This document shows, one piece after another, positions 19,018-29,701 of a stretch of DNA of 42,361 nucleotides. A program made the position numbers and the translations under genes. The notes beneath the pieces are model-generated. The model worked only from the letters and a program-made list of their open reading frames with translations. It made no database searches and was not told the DNA's origin. The stretch is from Candidatus Methanomethylicus mesodigestus (GTDB lineage: Archaea > Thermoproteota > Methanomethylicia > Methanomethylicales > Methanomethylicaceae), in assembly GCA_001717005.1 (NCBI GenBank), contig MAGS01000030.1, forward strand, positions 46,517 to 88,877, written 5' to 3'. Within the stretch, counting starts at the first letter, position 1. Every line of letters starts with the position of its first letter.

Positions 19018-19347
19018 TCACTTCTTTGCCTTGTTCACTACCTTGATCTCGATTGTAGAAACGTTCCTTTCTGGTTCGCCTAGCTTTACTGTACCGATCG
19101 TCACTGATTCAGTGAATGCCTCGTCTCTCATGAGTTTCTTGGTCAACACTTCAGCAACGTCGACTGCAGAAGAAATAGACATACCCCTGGCCTTGATAGT
19201 TATGGAGTTGCTCTCCTTAAGCTGCATCAGCGCAGCTGTCGCATAGCTCATTGTTGGTTTCTTGCCGACCAGGATGACGTCCCTAGGCATTGCAGTGTTT
19301 ACAGGAGCTTTTACTTCTTCAGCCACATTGTTCACCTCCGAAAGCAA
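19018..19347 (-). CDS. albA: DNA/RNA-binding protein Alba
   Basis: DVILVGKKPTMSYATAALMQLKESNSITIKARGMSISSAVDVAEVL. Confidence 0.92.
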   Translation of the reverse strand: MLSEVNNVAEEVKAPVNTAMPRDVILVGKKPTMSYATAALMQLKESNSITIKARGMSISSAVDVAEVLTKKLMRDEAFTESVTIGTVKLGEPERNVSTIEIKVVNKAKK

Positions 19348-19411
19348 AGTATTCGGGGATAAAAATAAGTCGCAACTGCCTTTTAAAGGTTTTAAAAAAG
19401 AGGGGTGCGCT

Positions 19412-20776
19412 TCATGCGCACTTCATTACCCCTTGGAAGTCTATTGGTCCTGGAGGGCAATCGTTCAGCTTTCCCGCAAGGTATTCGCCGTAACCGCCCA
19501 AGTCAAGCAGCCCGTGTCCGCTCATGTTGAAGAGTATTACCTTCTTCTCGTTCTTCTTCCTGCACTCCTCTGCAACCCTCATTGCCACTAAGAGTGCGTG
19601 GGCGCTTTCCGGAGCGGGCAGTATGCCTTCCAGCCTGCAGAAGGTCTTGCCTGCCTCGAATACCTCGCACTGGTTGACGGAAACTGCCTTCACGACCTTG
19701 CTCTTGACCAGCGAGCTGAGCGATGGAGCCTTTCCGTGGTACCTGAGGCCGCCGGCGTGTATAGGAGGCGATACGAACTCGTGTCCGACGGTATACATGG
19801 GCAGAAGCGGAGTCAGGCCAGCGGTGTCGCCGAAATCGTAGGCGTATGTCCCCTTGGTAAAGGACGGGACAGCGCTCGGTTCGACGGCTATGAACTCCGA
19901 CTCCAGGGAACCCTTAAGCTTATCCTGTATGAAAGGATATGCGATCCCTCCGAAGTTACTGCCTCCGCCAACGCAGGCAATCACGTAGTCCGGCTTGCGG
20001 TCGATCAGATCCAGCTGCTTCTTCGCCTCCTGCCCAATAATTGTCTGATGAAGCAGGACGTGGTTCAGCACGGACCCCAGGGAGTACTTCGATAGCGGGT
20101 CATCCAACACAACCTCGATAGCCTCGCTTATGGCGACGCCTAGGCTGCCGGGATGGTCAGGGCGCTCTTTCAGGGTCTTCCGCCCGAATGTGGTTTCCTT
20201 GCTGGGTGATGCGAAGACCTCGGCCCCATACATCTCCATCAGCATGCGCCTGTAAGGCTTCTGGTCGTGCGATGCGCGCGTCATGAAGACTCTGCACTTC
20301 ATCTTGAAGAGGCTGCAGGAGAGAGCGAGAGCCGTTCCCCACTGCCCGGCGCCGGTTTCGGTTACTAGGCGCTGCGTGCCGTCAATCATGTTGTAGTATG
20401 CTTGGGCAACCGCGGTATTGCCTTTATGGCTTCCCAGCGGCGAGATGCCCTCATACTTGAAGTATATCTCCGCAGGGGTCTTGAGATATTCCTCCAGACG
20501 CTTCGCCCGAATTATTGGCGATGGCCTCGAGAGGTTGACGTATACGGACCGGATCTCCTCGGGTATCTTTATGAATCGCTCAGTAGACATCTCCTGAGCC
20601 AGCAGGCTCTTTGTGAATATCTTGCTGAGGGATTCAGGCCCAGCCGGAGCCTTGGTCTTCGGGTCCAGCGGCGGCGGACACGGTTCAGGCAGATCCGGCA
20701 TAATGTTATACCAATATTTCGGAATTTCATCGACTGGCAGGTCGATCCTTACGGCATTGGTGCCAAAGACAGTCAC
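19412..20776 (-). CDS. trpB: Tryptophan synthase beta chain type 2 (TrpB2)
   Basis: [16 protein letters not shown]-like region, [14 protein letters not shown] (PLP lysine), [27 protein letters not shown]. Confidence 0.92.
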   Translation of the reverse strand: MTVFGTNAVRIDLPVDEIPKYWYNIMPDLPEPCPPPLDPKTKAPAGPESLSKIFTKSLLAQEMSTERFIKIPEEIRSVYVNLSRPSPIIRAKRLEEYLKTPAEIYFKYEGISPLGSHKGNTAVAQAYYNMIDGTQRLVTETGAGQWGTALALSCSLFKMKCRVFMTRASHDQKPYRRMLMEMYGAEVFASPSKETTFGRKTLKERPDHPGSLGVAISEAIEVVLDDPLSKYSLGSVLNHVLLHQTIIGQEAKKQLDLIDRKPDYVIACVGGGSNFGGIAYPFIQDKLKGSLESEFIAVEPSAVPSFTKGTYAYDFGDTAGLTPLLPMYTVGHEFVSPPIHAGGLRYHGKAPSLSSLVKSKVVKAVSVNQCEVFEAGKTFCRLEGILPAPESAHALLVAMRVAEECRKKNEKKVILFNMSGHGLLDLGGYGEYLAGKLNDCPPGPIDFQGVMKCA

Positions 20777-20850
20777 CCATAATTTACACCTTAGACTAAA
20801 TTAGCAATAAGTCTGCATATTTAAGCATTTATGTATAAAAGTGTACAAAG

Positions 20851-21537
20851 TTAAGCATGTAGCGCCTTCGCAAAGTCGATCAGCACAGCCTTGGGGTCCT
20901 TGGCCTTTACGACGCCTGATGCGACCAGGACGCCCTCTGCGCCCAGCCTTATAGAGGAGGATACGTCCTCACCTGTCGTTATGCCAGCGCCGCACAGCGG
21001 CCGTACGTTCCTGCTGACGCTACGTATTGCCTTGACAGACTCGGAGATGACCTCGGGCTTGGCCTTCGAAACGGAGATACCACTGCCTATCAGCTCCGGT
21101 GGCTCGACGGCTATCATGTCCGGCTCCAACGCCGCAAGAGATTTGCCCACAAGCGACGAATTTGCGCACGTGCAGGTCAGGAGGCCCAGAGATCGGCACC
21201 TCTTGATCGTGTCTTCAATGATGTCTAAGCGAAGCCTGTGCTCCGAGTGGTTAACGAGGGCCCCGCACGCCCCGGCCTCTTTTACCGATTCAGGCGTGAC
21301 ATAGCCCGTATGCGACCCGGGCTTCTCTGCATCGACATGCTGCGCAAAGACGGGTATCCCGACCGCCGCGGTCACCCGCAGTATGTCAGCGGGCTGAAGT
21401 GCAACGGCTATTCTTGCGCCATACTCTTTGCTGACTTGCTCGGCATACCTCGCTATGGCAAGGGCATTTGCGCCTGTCGATTCAGAGTATGTCTTGAAAT
21501 TGACCATTATCAGAGGGTATTGGATGCTCAATCTCAT
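20851..21537 (-). CDS. tpiA: Triosephosphate isomerase (archaeal type)
   Basis: MVNFKTY, GALVNHSEHR, AVEPPELIGSG, PLCGAGITTGED, GVLVASGVVKAKDP. Confidence 0.93.
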   Translation of the reverse strand: MRLSIQYPLIMVNFKTYSESTGANALAIARYAEQVSKEYGARIAVALQPADILRVTAAVGIPVFAQHVDAEKPGSHTGYVTPESVKEAGACGALVNHSEHRLRLDIIEDTIKRCRSLGLLTCTCANSSLVGKSLAALEPDMIAVEPPELIGSGISVSKAKPEVISESVKAIRSVSRNVRPLCGAGITTGEDVSSSIRLGAEGVLVASGVVKAKDPKAVLIDFAKALHA

Positions 21538-21680
21538 TCACCTGTAATCGGGCCACGATCGGAATGGCACAGTCGTTTCCAGATCCGGCCACAAGATGTA
21601 GAGGAGTATGGAATACGGATGATTTAACCATATTGATTTATCAAAAAAGGTAGGGCATGGTGCCCTAGAAATCAAGAACG

Positions 21681-21992
21681 CTACTTCTGCTCTTGTGGTG
21701 GCGGAGGGGGGGTCGACGCGCCTTTGTTCTCCGCGCCCTCAGAGAACTCAGGTATGTCCTCAAGAGGTTTCGGAGGCGGCGTTGTTGCCATAGTGTAGCC
21801 GATCCAGCCCGCTATTGCCAAGACGCCCAAAACGAGAATTGCCACAGGCAGAATGAACATCCAATATCTGAGCGGATAATCTCCAATGACCATATCCCAA
21901 GGCGAGAAGAACAGCGCCCATATGTAGACGATTACGAGAATGATGGCAATGCCTAGAATTCCGGCGCCCATCGTCTGATCCTTTGATGCCAT
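21681..21992 (-). CDS. Small membrane protein, two predicted TM segments and Pro-rich C-terminus
   Basis: ILGIAIILVIVYIWALFF and YWMFILPVAILVLGVLAIAGWIGY hydrophobic stretches; tail STPPPPPQEQK. Confidence 0.6.
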   Translation of the reverse strand: MASKDQTMGAGILGIAIILVIVYIWALFFSPWDMVIGDYPLRYWMFILPVAILVLGVLAIAGWIGYTMATTPPPKPLEDIPEFSEGAENKGASTPPPPPQEQK

Positions 21993-22072
21993 AAACGATA
22001 CACCCTGTCTTATCAGTTGAAGCTATTTATGGATTTAAGCTTTTATATACTCATCGATATGGTATTCCTAGG

Positions 22073-22864
22073 ATGGTTACATTGAACGTTGCTGCGGTCC
22101 CTTCCATCAACTGTGACGACGTTGAGAGGAAGATCACCAGGTTCTTGAGGCGCGAGGCGGGGAAGAGAGGGGTCGTGCTTGGGCTGAGCGGCGGCATCGA
22201 CTCGGCAACTGTTGCGGCGCTTGCGGTAGAGGCGCTGGGCAAGCAGAAAGTGCTTGCGCTTATAATGCCTGAAGACGGATCCACCCCCAGCGAGGATAGC
22301 GATGACGCAATCAGCTATGCGGAGGAGCTGGGCATAAGTTACAGGATCGTGAACATAACGGATGCCACCAGATGCATAATCTCGTCTGTAGCGAACGGAG
22401 AGGGCAAGGTTGCAGAGGGCAACATCAAGGCCAGGATCAGGATGCTGACGCTGTACTATTTTGCCAACACGGAAGGCAGGATCGTCGTCGGGAGCGGCGA
22501 CAGGAGCGAGCTGTTGATAGGGTATTTCACGAAATACGGAGATGGAGGAGCTGACGTGTTCCCGATCGGCGGGCTTTACAAAACGCAGGTCAGGCAACTT
22601 GCCAAATGCATCGGCATCCCAAGCAGGATAATATCAAAGAAGAGTAGCCCCTGCCTCTGGGACGGCCAGACGGCAGAGGGGGAACTCGGAATAAACTACG
22701 ATCAGCTCGACCTTATACTGCACATGATGGTGGATAGGAAGATGAAAAGAGAGGAGATGGCAGGCCGCCTTGGAGAGGGCGGGGAGGCGCTGGTCGACAA
22801 GGTCAGAGAAAGGATAAACAGCAATGCCCACAAATTGAGATTTCCCCCGATACCCAAGATTTGA
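22073..22864 (+). CDS. nadE: NAD+ synthetase
   Basis: VVLGLSGGIDSATVAALAVEALG (PP-loop), GSGDRSELLIGYFTKYGDGGADVFPIGGLYKTQVRQLA. Confidence 0.93.
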   Translation: MVTLNVAAVPSINCDDVERKITRFLRREAGKRGVVLGLSGGIDSATVAALAVEALGKQKVLALIMPEDGSTPSEDSDDAISYAEELGISYRIVNITDATRCIISSVANGEGKVAEGNIKARIRMLTLYYFANTEGRIVVGSGDRSELLIGYFTKYGDGGADVFPIGGLYKTQVRQLAKCIGIPSRIISKKSSPCLWDGQTAEGELGINYDQLDLILHMMVDRKMKREEMAGRLGEGGEALVDKVRERINSNAHKLRFPPIPKI

Positions 22865-22879
22865 GAGGCACATGCAGGC

Positions 22880-23413
22880 ATGCCGAGCCCATCTTTGGAC
22901 GACCTAGAATCGATGCTGAGAGAGGGAGAGGGCATCGAGAGCATCGTCAAGGATATGACTTGGCAGGATTTCGAGGGCATCGTTTCCGAGATCTTCTCAG
23001 CCAACGGGTTCAGGACCTTCCGGAACTTTAGGTTCTCATCGAAGAAGAAGAGGTACGAGATAGATGTGGTAGCGGTGGCACCGCCGAGGATAATTCTTAC
23101 GGACTGCAAGCATTGGAGCGTAAGGCAGGGCAAATCAACGGGGCTTAGGGCAGCGGCGGAGGGGCAGGGTCGGAGGGCGGAGGAATTTGCTTCCAAGATG
23201 CAGGAATTTGGAATGCTGGGGGTCGAGAGATGGAAGAGGGCAGCCATAATACCCGTTGTGGTCACCCTCTATCAGGAGTCCGTCATCGAGAGCAATGGGA
23301 CGTTCGTGGTGCCGGTCTTCAAGCTTAACAGCTACATAGAGGAGGTAAGAAGCGGCTTGTGCGACGGCAAAGAGGTCAGAGCCCGCCGTATTGACGAGTG
23401 GCAGAATCAATAG
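22880..23413 (+). CDS. Restriction endonuclease-like (Mrr/PD-(D/E)xK-type) protein
   Basis: MTWQDFEGIVSEIFSANGFRTFRNFRF...YEIDVVAVAPPRIILTDCKHW, consistent with E-D-xK nuclease core. Confidence 0.7.
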   Translation: MPSPSLDDLESMLREGEGIESIVKDMTWQDFEGIVSEIFSANGFRTFRNFRFSSKKKRYEIDVVAVAPPRIILTDCKHWSVRQGKSTGLRAAAEGQGRRAEEFASKMQEFGMLGVERWKRAAIIPVVVTLYQESVIESNGTFVVPVFKLNSYIEEVRSGLCDGKEVRARRIDEWQNQ

Positions 23414-24798
23414 GGAGTGGCGGGTCCGCGCCCCAGCATCTGCCGGACTATCGAGATGGCTTTCATCGAGACCTCAACGGAGTCCTTGCCCAGTATATTA
23501 AGCATGGGCTCCTTGCCCAAGTCCCCCTTGTGGAAGATCACATCAGGCACCTTACCCGCGGCATTTATCGCGGCGGTCACCCCCCATGGGATGGAGGCGC
23601 CCTCGGTCCGCTTGACATCGTCTGGCTCCTTGGAACGGTCATAGGAGGATACAGTGAAGCCGGTCCTAAGGCAGGCATCCAGTATGGAGTCGGAATATCT
23701 TATGTTCATTGCGGATCTGATGCGCGGATCGAAGGACATCGCGGTCAGTATGACCTTAGCAACATGACTGGAGGCGCCGAAATGGGGGCAGGCGCTCGCC
23801 TTCAGGTGGGAGCCCAACTTGACCATCCTGCCCGGGATTGCGCAGACATCATCAGGGACGCGGGCATACTGCATAGGCAGAGCCATCCCTATGTTTATCT
23901 GACACTCGGGGCAGAGCAGTGAAAGGCCATCGGTGGACTCAAGTATGGCGAGGGCGTCGCTCATGTTTGAGAGCACGCGGTACTTCTCGGCATCAATCTC
24001 AATATTGCTCATGGGGTTGGCGGGGCCGACGCCGCCACCAATCCGGATGCCGTAGAGTATGGCATTTGATACAAACGCCTTTGCACCAAGCACGGACTCC
24101 TCCAGAGAGTGTCCTTTTGAGAGCAGTGCAGTCATCGCTGCAGAGAATGTGCAGCCGGTCCCGTGCGTAGAAGCCGATGTGATCCTCGAACCGCCGTACT
24201 GCCTTATCGTCCCATCTCCGGTGATGAGCAGATCGATGGGAGGGCCGCTGAGATGGCCTCCCTTGATTATAACCGCCTTTGGGCCCAGCTTCAGGATGGC
24301 CTTGCCAGCAACAATCGCATCATCAATATCGTCGATAGCCATACCTGAAAGTGCCTCGGCCTCGTCGACGTTGGGAGTGACCGCTTCTGCAAGTGGGAGC
24401 AGCTGCAACTTGAGGTTTCGGAGTGCATCCTGCTTCAAAAGCGGCGCACCGGACTTTGCTATCATTACAGGGTCCACAACGAGGTGCAGCCTGTGATCCG
24501 AGATTGCGCGGGAGACGGCTTCAACTATCGATGGGGAGGATAGCATGCCTGTCTTTGCATACTTAACGCCGAAGTCGGTGACTACTGCGTCGATTTGGCT
24601 GCGGACGATCTCCGGAGAGACCTCGCTCACCGCGCTGACGCCCATTGTATTTTGGGCGGTTACGGCGGTGATTGCGACGACCCCATGAACTCCCAAGGCA
24701 GCGAATGTCTTGAGGTCTGCCTCTATGCCTGCGCCTCCGCCTGAGTCGGACCCAGCGATGGTCAGCGCGACAGGAATGTTGCTCAAGGATGTCCCCAT
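23407..24798 (-). CDS. thiD: Bifunctional hydroxymethylpyrimidine (phosphate) kinase / ThiN-type thiamine-phosphate synthase
   Basis: [49 protein letters not shown]-terminal ThiN-like domain ([31 protein letters not shown]). Confidence 0.9.
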   Translation of the reverse strand: MGTSLSNIPVALTIAGSDSGGGAGIEADLKTFAALGVHGVVAITAVTAQNTMGVSAVSEVSPEIVRSQIDAVVTDFGVKYAKTGMLSSPSIVEAVSRAISDHRLHLVVDPVMIAKSGAPLLKQDALRNLKLQLLPLAEAVTPNVDEAEALSGMAIDDIDDAIVAGKAILKLGPKAVIIKGGHLSGPPIDLLITGDGTIRQYGGSRITSASTHGTGCTFSAAMTALLSKGHSLEESVLGAKAFVSNAILYGIRIGGGVGPANPMSNIEIDAEKYRVLSNMSDALAILESTDGLSLLCPECQINIGMALPMQYARVPDDVCAIPGRMVKLGSHLKASACPHFGASSHVAKVILTAMSFDPRIRSAMNIRYSDSILDACLRTGFTVSSYDRSKEPDDVKRTEGASIPWGVTAAINAAGKVPDVIFHKGDLGKEPMLNILGKDSVEVSMKAISIVRQMLGRGPATPY

Positions 24799-24944
24799 GA
24801 GTTTTAGGCAGTCTTTTTATTTAAACTTTGAACTTTGCGGATCCAGAGAGGGTTGCGGGGCAGTCTGATAAGAAAAACAAGTTTATAATAACCTTATAAG
24901 GCAGTGATATAATATTTCAAATAAACCAGTTATGGTGAAGATTA
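24799..24944. promoter_or_regulatory. Divergent thiD-thiN/thiR-like intergenic region with a candidate operator: palindrome CCTTATAAGG (24892-24901) plus a second TTATAA (24883-24888)
   Basis: Perfect 10-bp palindrome read directly, in a short AT-rich divergent promoter region between a ThiN enzyme and an HTH-ThiN regulator. Confidence 0.4.
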
Positions 24945-25910
24945 TTGAATCCGCCATGCGAGCTTACAGTTAGATCGTTGCTGCCGACACTCAGGACACT
25001 AGTTGCGAAGGAACTGGCACACAGCTATGGCTGGACACAGACAAGAATAGCCAGGAGGCTTGGAGTGACGCAGGCCGCCGTGAGCGGCTATCTCACGCAG
25101 GACGTGGAGGCGATGGCGCCTCCGCCTTTCAGCATCGAGGAGCTCAGGAGCATCTCGAAGAGCCTCACCGCAGAGATTGCTACGAAGAGGCTCACATACG
25201 TCGATTTGGTCAACAACATATGCGAGATTTGCCTTAGCTTGCGCAGGGGCGGGGCGATCTGCCACGCGCATAAGATCAAGGTCCCTGAGCTCGAGGAGGA
25301 AAGGTGCATCATCTGCATGCAGCTTCATATGAGTCTGGCAGATATATCCGACGTCAGGAGGGTAATACTAGGCGATCTCAGGGCGGCAGTCTCGCTCTTG
25401 GAGAGCGCCCCGGAATTCACGGAGCTGGTGCCGGAGGTATGCAGCAACATTGTCATGGCGCTGAAGGATGCGCAGGGGATTGCAGATGTCGCGGGAATCC
25501 CGGGCAGGATGGTAAGGGTAAGGGGAAAGGTGAAGGCGCTGATGGATCCAGAGTTTGGCGTCTCGAGCCACCTCGCAAAGCTGCTGCTTGCGGTAATGAG
25601 GGTCGACCTAAAGGTCAGGGCTGCGATCAATGTCAAGTATGATGAGGGCGTGCTTGAGGCAGTCAAAAAGCTCAACCTCAACTATGCGGTCCTGAAGAGG
25701 GCGCAGAAGTACAGGGGGAACGAAGACGAGCTAATCAAATTCGCGGAGTCAGCCATGAAAGAGAGGGGCGGGTGGATCGATGTTGTTATCGATGAGGGCG
25801 GTTTTGCCATCGAGCCAAATGCTTACTTCTTCGAGGAGAACGCAGCCAAGCTAGCGGACAGGATAATCAGGATATCCCGGATCTATACCAACGGGAAACA
25901 GAAACGGTAA
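24945..25910 (+). CDS. thiR: HTH-ThiN fusion, ThiR-type transcriptional regulator of thiamine metabolism
   Basis: N-terminal HTH (WTQTRIARRLGVTQAAVSGYL) and C-terminal ThiN-like domain matching the domain in the adjacent ThiD-ThiN (IPGRMVRVRGKVKALMDPEFGVSSHLAKLLL). Confidence 0.85.
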   Translation: MNPPCELTVRSLLPTLRTLVAKELAHSYGWTQTRIARRLGVTQAAVSGYLTQDVEAMAPPPFSIEELRSISKSLTAEIATKRLTYVDLVNNICEICLSLRRGGAICHAHKIKVPELEEERCIICMQLHMSLADISDVRRVILGDLRAAVSLLESAPEFTELVPEVCSNIVMALKDAQGIADVAGIPGRMVRVRGKVKALMDPEFGVSSHLAKLLLAVMRVDLKVRAAINVKYDEGVLEAVKKLNLNYAVLKRAQKYRGNEDELIKFAESAMKERGGWIDVVIDEGGFAIEPNAYFFEENAAKLADRIIRISRIYTNGKQKR

Positions 25911-25965
25911 TGGGATAACGGAATCATTATTATCCCAAGAATACATTCTAATCACGGTGTAGCGC

Positions 25966-27120
25966 GTGCCGGCAAACATACCTCCGCAGGCGAAGGCAGC
26001 AGAGCAGAGGTACATAAACGCCAAAACGCTCCCTGAGAAGATCCAATACCTCCAGGAGTTCATATCGAGCATACCCGAGCACAAGGGAAACGAGAAGATG
26101 AGGGGGTACCTCAGGAGAAGGCTCGCGAAACTGAAGGAGGAGCAGGACCTCCAAAGAAGGAGAAAGGCCACAGGCAGCGGCGGAGGGGGATTCTCAATAA
26201 AGAAGGAGGGCGCTGCGCAGATAGTAATACTGGGGACGACCGGCGCCGGAAAGAGTTCGATCCTTGGATCGCTTACCAATGCTAAGGTGGAGGTCGGGGA
26301 CCATCTCTTCGCCACAAAGGAGCCGGCTCCGGGAATGCTGAGGTATGAGGACATCCAGTTCCAGCTCCTAGATACGCCCGCCATGTTCAAGGGAGCGTAT
26401 AAGGGGGCAGCTTGGGGCGCGCAACTATTGAGCCTGGCGAGGAATGCGGATGGCCTGCTGATTGTTCTGGATGCGACGGATGCGGTAGGCCAATTCAACA
26501 CGATAGTGAAGGAGTTGACGCTGGCAGGCATAACCCTAGACAAGAGGACGAGGAAGATCGAGATAGAGAGGTCGAACGGTGGCGGCTTCCAAGTGGCGTG
26601 CACGGGAAGGATACTGTGCGGAGTCGATGAGATCGAAAGGGTCTTGAAGGAGGCGGGGGTCAGGAACGCGATCGTAAGGATCTGGGGGGATGCCACCAAA
26701 GAAGATTTGATGGAGTCGCTGGAGCAGACCAGGATCTACAAGCCGTCGCTGATTCTCATAAACAAGGCAGATCTGGTGCCGAATGCGCCCGCAGAGTTCG
26801 AGATGGCAACCAAGAGGGGGGCAATTGGGACGTCGGCGAGGCTTAATCGGGGGCTTGCAGACGTCAATAAAAGGCTCTTCGAGTCGCTGGGGATACTGAG
26901 GATCTATACGAAGGAGGTCGGCGGAGAGCCGGCGAAGAAGCCTATAATTGTCAAGTCAGGAGCCACCGTAAGCGACATCGCGAAGATCGTCCACTCGCAG
27001 TTCTTCAAGCAGTTCAAGCTAGCGAGGATATGGGGAAGCTCCGTGAACTATGGGGGGGAGAGGGTCGGCTCGGACCATATCCTCGAGGACAAGGATATCG
27101 TTGAGATAAGAATAAAATGA
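25966..27120 (+). CDS. DRG/OBG-type GTPase with C-terminal TGS domain
   Basis: GTTGAGKSSILGSLTNA, LLDTPAMF, INKADL, TGS-like tail DIAKIVHSQFFKQFKLARIWG. Confidence 0.88.
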   Translation: MPANIPPQAKAAEQRYINAKTLPEKIQYLQEFISSIPEHKGNEKMRGYLRRRLAKLKEEQDLQRRRKATGSGGGGFSIKKEGAAQIVILGTTGAGKSSILGSLTNAKVEVGDHLFATKEPAPGMLRYEDIQFQLLDTPAMFKGAYKGAAWGAQLLSLARNADGLLIVLDATDAVGQFNTIVKELTLAGITLDKRTRKIEIERSNGGGFQVACTGRILCGVDEIERVLKEAGVRNAIVRIWGDATKEDLMESLEQTRIYKPSLILINKADLVPNAPAEFEMATKRGAIGTSARLNRGLADVNKRLFESLGILRIYTKEVGGEPAKKPIIVKSGATVSDIAKIVHSQFFKQFKLARIWGSSVNYGGERVGSDHILEDKDIVEIRIK

Positions 27121-27215
27121 TAGAAAAGGCAGACGAGCGCATAATTCAGGAAAGTTTATTTGAAATAGCGACTTTCATTGAGATTAACGAGTTCGTTACG
27201 CCACAGGTGTTCTAG

Positions 27216-28454
27216 ATGGTCAGAATTGCGCAGATCTCATGCGGCTCGGAATACAGCGGCATACAGCAGGAAATCGAGAAGGCAGCGCAGATAGTTGGCG
27301 GAAGCATATTCGTCCCCGAGATCGAGGCGGCAGAGATCAGGGCTGCCGAGGAGGAGATTGGGTTCCATGTTGCCAGCCCTGGGCTCAGGGTGATGATGGC
27401 AAGGGCCAAGGCGATAGTGGAGGGGAGGGTTGACGCGGACGGAGTGTTCATTGCGAGCTGCTTCAGATGCGCTGAGGGTGCGCTGGTCAGGAGCGTGATC
27501 AGGAGATATATCCAAAGCCAGTCGAAGATCCCTGTCGTGTCATATTCATTCACAGAGAGGTCAAAGGCGGGCGCGCTCCTGCTCAGGATGGAGGCGCTGG
27601 TGAACATAATAGGGAAGAAGCCCCTCTTCGCAAGGACAAAGCAGGAGGGCATAACCGCCGGAATCGACTCCGGTTCGACAACGACCAAGGCGGTGATAAT
27701 GAAGAATAACGAGATACTGGGTTCGGGCTGGTTCCCAACAACGGGCGTTCTGGAGTCGGGCATGGCGGCCCTGAACCAGGCTCTGAAGGAGTCGGGGCTG
27801 AGCGAGGATGCGCTGGAGGCGGTCGGCGTTACAGGGTACGGCAGGACGATTCTCAAGGAGAAGTACAAGGCCCAACTCGCTATGGAGGAGGTCTCTACAT
27901 GCTCGAAGGGCGCGCTATTCCTCACGGATAAGCAGAAGGGGGATGCGACAGTCATAGACATAGGCGGGATGGACAACAAGGCGATAACGCTCTACGACAG
28001 CATCCCCGACAGCTTTACGGTAGGAGGGGCGTGTGCAGGCGCCTCCGGTAGGTTCCTGGAGACCAGCGCGAAGCGGCTGGGGGTCTCCATTGAGGACTTT
28101 GGCGATATGGCGGCCAAAGGGCAGTACAAGGCCGTCCCCATGAACGCCTACTGCATAGTATTCGGTCTGCAAGACCTCGTAGCGGGGCTCGCGGGAGGGG
28201 CCAAGCCAGAGGACGCGGCGGCTGCAGCCTGCCACAGCGTTGCTGAGCAGGTATTTGAGCAGCAGCTGCAGGAGATCGACATAAGGTACCCCATCATACA
28301 GGTCGGCTCTACTGCCATGATCAAGGGCCTTGTCAAGGCACTGTCGGAGGTCCTGAGTGTCGAGATGATAGTCCCCAAGAGGCCGAACCTCATAGGGTGC
28401 GTTGGGGCAGCGGTAATGGTTTCGGGGATGAAGGACCTCGAAGAGGCAAAGTGA
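27216..28454 (+). CDS. mmp15: Methanogenesis marker protein 15 (BadF/BcrA-like ASKHA ATPase)
   Basis: AGIDSGSTTTKAVIMKNNEI, VTGYGRTILKEK, DIGGMDNKAITL, GACAGASGRFLETSAKRLGVS. Confidence 0.85.
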   Translation: MVRIAQISCGSEYSGIQQEIEKAAQIVGGSIFVPEIEAAEIRAAEEEIGFHVASPGLRVMMARAKAIVEGRVDADGVFIASCFRCAEGALVRSVIRRYIQSQSKIPVVSYSFTERSKAGALLLRMEALVNIIGKKPLFARTKQEGITAGIDSGSTTTKAVIMKNNEILGSGWFPTTGVLESGMAALNQALKESGLSEDALEAVGVTGYGRTILKEKYKAQLAMEEVSTCSKGALFLTDKQKGDATVIDIGGMDNKAITLYDSIPDSFTVGGACAGASGRFLETSAKRLGVSIEDFGDMAAKGQYKAVPMNAYCIVFGLQDLVAGLAGGAKPEDAAAAACHSVAEQVFEQQLQEIDIRYPIIQVGSTAMIKGLVKALSEVLSVEMIVPKRPNLIGCVGAAVMVSGMKDLEEAK

Positions 28455-29701
28455 GCGCGGCAAGGGGGATTGCGGATCTGATGATGCTTAAATCGGCCCC
28501 CAAGGACTATACGCTGGACACGCACCGCGCCTCCTCGCCCGCGGCAACGCTCAAGCAGGTTCAAGGAGCAGTCCAAAAGGCCGGGATCACGAGGGTCGCG
28601 GATATCACAGGGCTCGACAGGATAGGCATACCGGTCTTCACATCGGTTAGGCCCGGCGCCGCCGGCGGGGCGGTAACGGTCTATGCCGGTAAGGGTTTCA
28701 CGAAGGAAGAGGCGCAGGTCTCGGCAATAATGGAAGGGGTCGAGAGGCACGCTGCCGAGCCCCGGTGCTGCGGATGCGTGGTCGAGAGCTATGACGAGCT
28801 CGAGCTGGCCCACGCCAAGGGGGGCGACGCAGCCCTTGATCCGGCTAGGCTCATACTTCCAGCGACGGTGAATTACCGGAGCTCAGACCGGATCGAGTGG
28901 TTCAGGGGATTTTCGATCACAAACGGCAACTGGATCATGGTCCCAGCGGAGGCGGTTTTTCATCCATATCGCCGCACAAACCAGCTATTCAGGACGAACA
29001 CGAATGGGCTTGCGGTCGGCAACATATTGGAAGAGGCGGTCCTCCACGGATTGATGGAGGTCATAGAGAGAGATGCGTGGTCGCTCTTCGAGCATGGCAC
29101 GCTAAAGGGCAGAGGCCTCAAGATAGGCCCTGAGACGCCCGGGCCGATCGGCGAGATCGCCGGCAAGCTGATCGGGGCGAACGTGAAGGCGCACGCGAAG
29201 GACATAACTTCCGACGTCGGTATCGCGACAGTCGCGGTCGCGCTTGACGATGAGACGACGAGGGATCCCGCACTACTCTCATTGGGAGTGGGGACGCACC
29301 TGGATCCTGAAATTGCAGCGATGCGGGCATTCACGGAGGCCGTCCAGAGCAGACTCACGACAATACACGGCACCAGAGAAGACACCTACAAGGCGGATTT
29401 TGCCAGAAGGGCAGGGTATGAAAGGATGAAGCGGATCAATCGGAAGTGGTTTGAAGAGGCAGGGGCAGCCGTGTCTATGGGCGAGATGCCTGCTTACAGG
29501 AGCACAGACTTCCTGGATGACATAAGATATACTCTTCAGAGGCTCGCATCAGTCGGCCTCAATGAGGCGGTGGTTGCCGAATTGACGCGCAGCGAGACGG
29601 CGGTGCCGGCCGTTAGGGTAATCGTCCCGGGTCTGGAGGTCTATGCCATGGACAAGGACCGGGCAGGCAAGAGGTTGAGGGGCGCGAATGCATCGAGGTG
29701 A
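28451..29701 (+). CDS. ycaO: YcaO-domain protein / methanogenesis marker protein 1, candidate McrA thioglycine-forming enzyme (GTG start overlapping the mmp15 stop)
   Basis: KSAPKDYTLDTHRASSPAATL, GVERHAAEP, NGLAVGNILEEAVLHGLMEVIERDAWSLFEHG; track ORF begins upstream at 28397 but GTGA overlap at 28451-28454 is the more likely start. Confidence 0.92.
   Translation: MSAARGIADLMMLKSAPKDYTLDTHRASSPAATLKQVQGAVQKAGITRVADITGLDRIGIPVFTSVRPGAAGGAVTVYAGKGFTKEEAQVSAIMEGVERHAAEPRCCGCVVESYDELELAHAKGGDAALDPARLILPATVNYRSSDRIEWFRGFSITNGNWIMVPAEAVFHPYRRTNQLFRTNTNGLAVGNILEEAVLHGLMEVIERDAWSLFEHGTLKGRGLKIGPETPGPIGEIAGKLIGANVKAHAKDITSDVGIATVAVALDDETTRDPALLSLGVGTHLDPEIAAMRAFTEAVQSRLTTIHGTREDTYKADFARRAGYERMKRINRKWFEEAGAAVSMGEMPAYRSTDFLDDIRYTLQRLASVGLNEAVVAELTRSETAVPAVRVIVPGLEVYAMDKDRAGKRLRGANASR

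Noticed and set aside
25851-26699. 282-aa minus-strand ORF
   Set aside because: Antisense to the DRG-type GTPase, compositionally a shadow frame
27212-27979. 255-aa minus-strand ORF
   Set aside because: Antisense to mmp15, Ser/Pro-rich shadow translation
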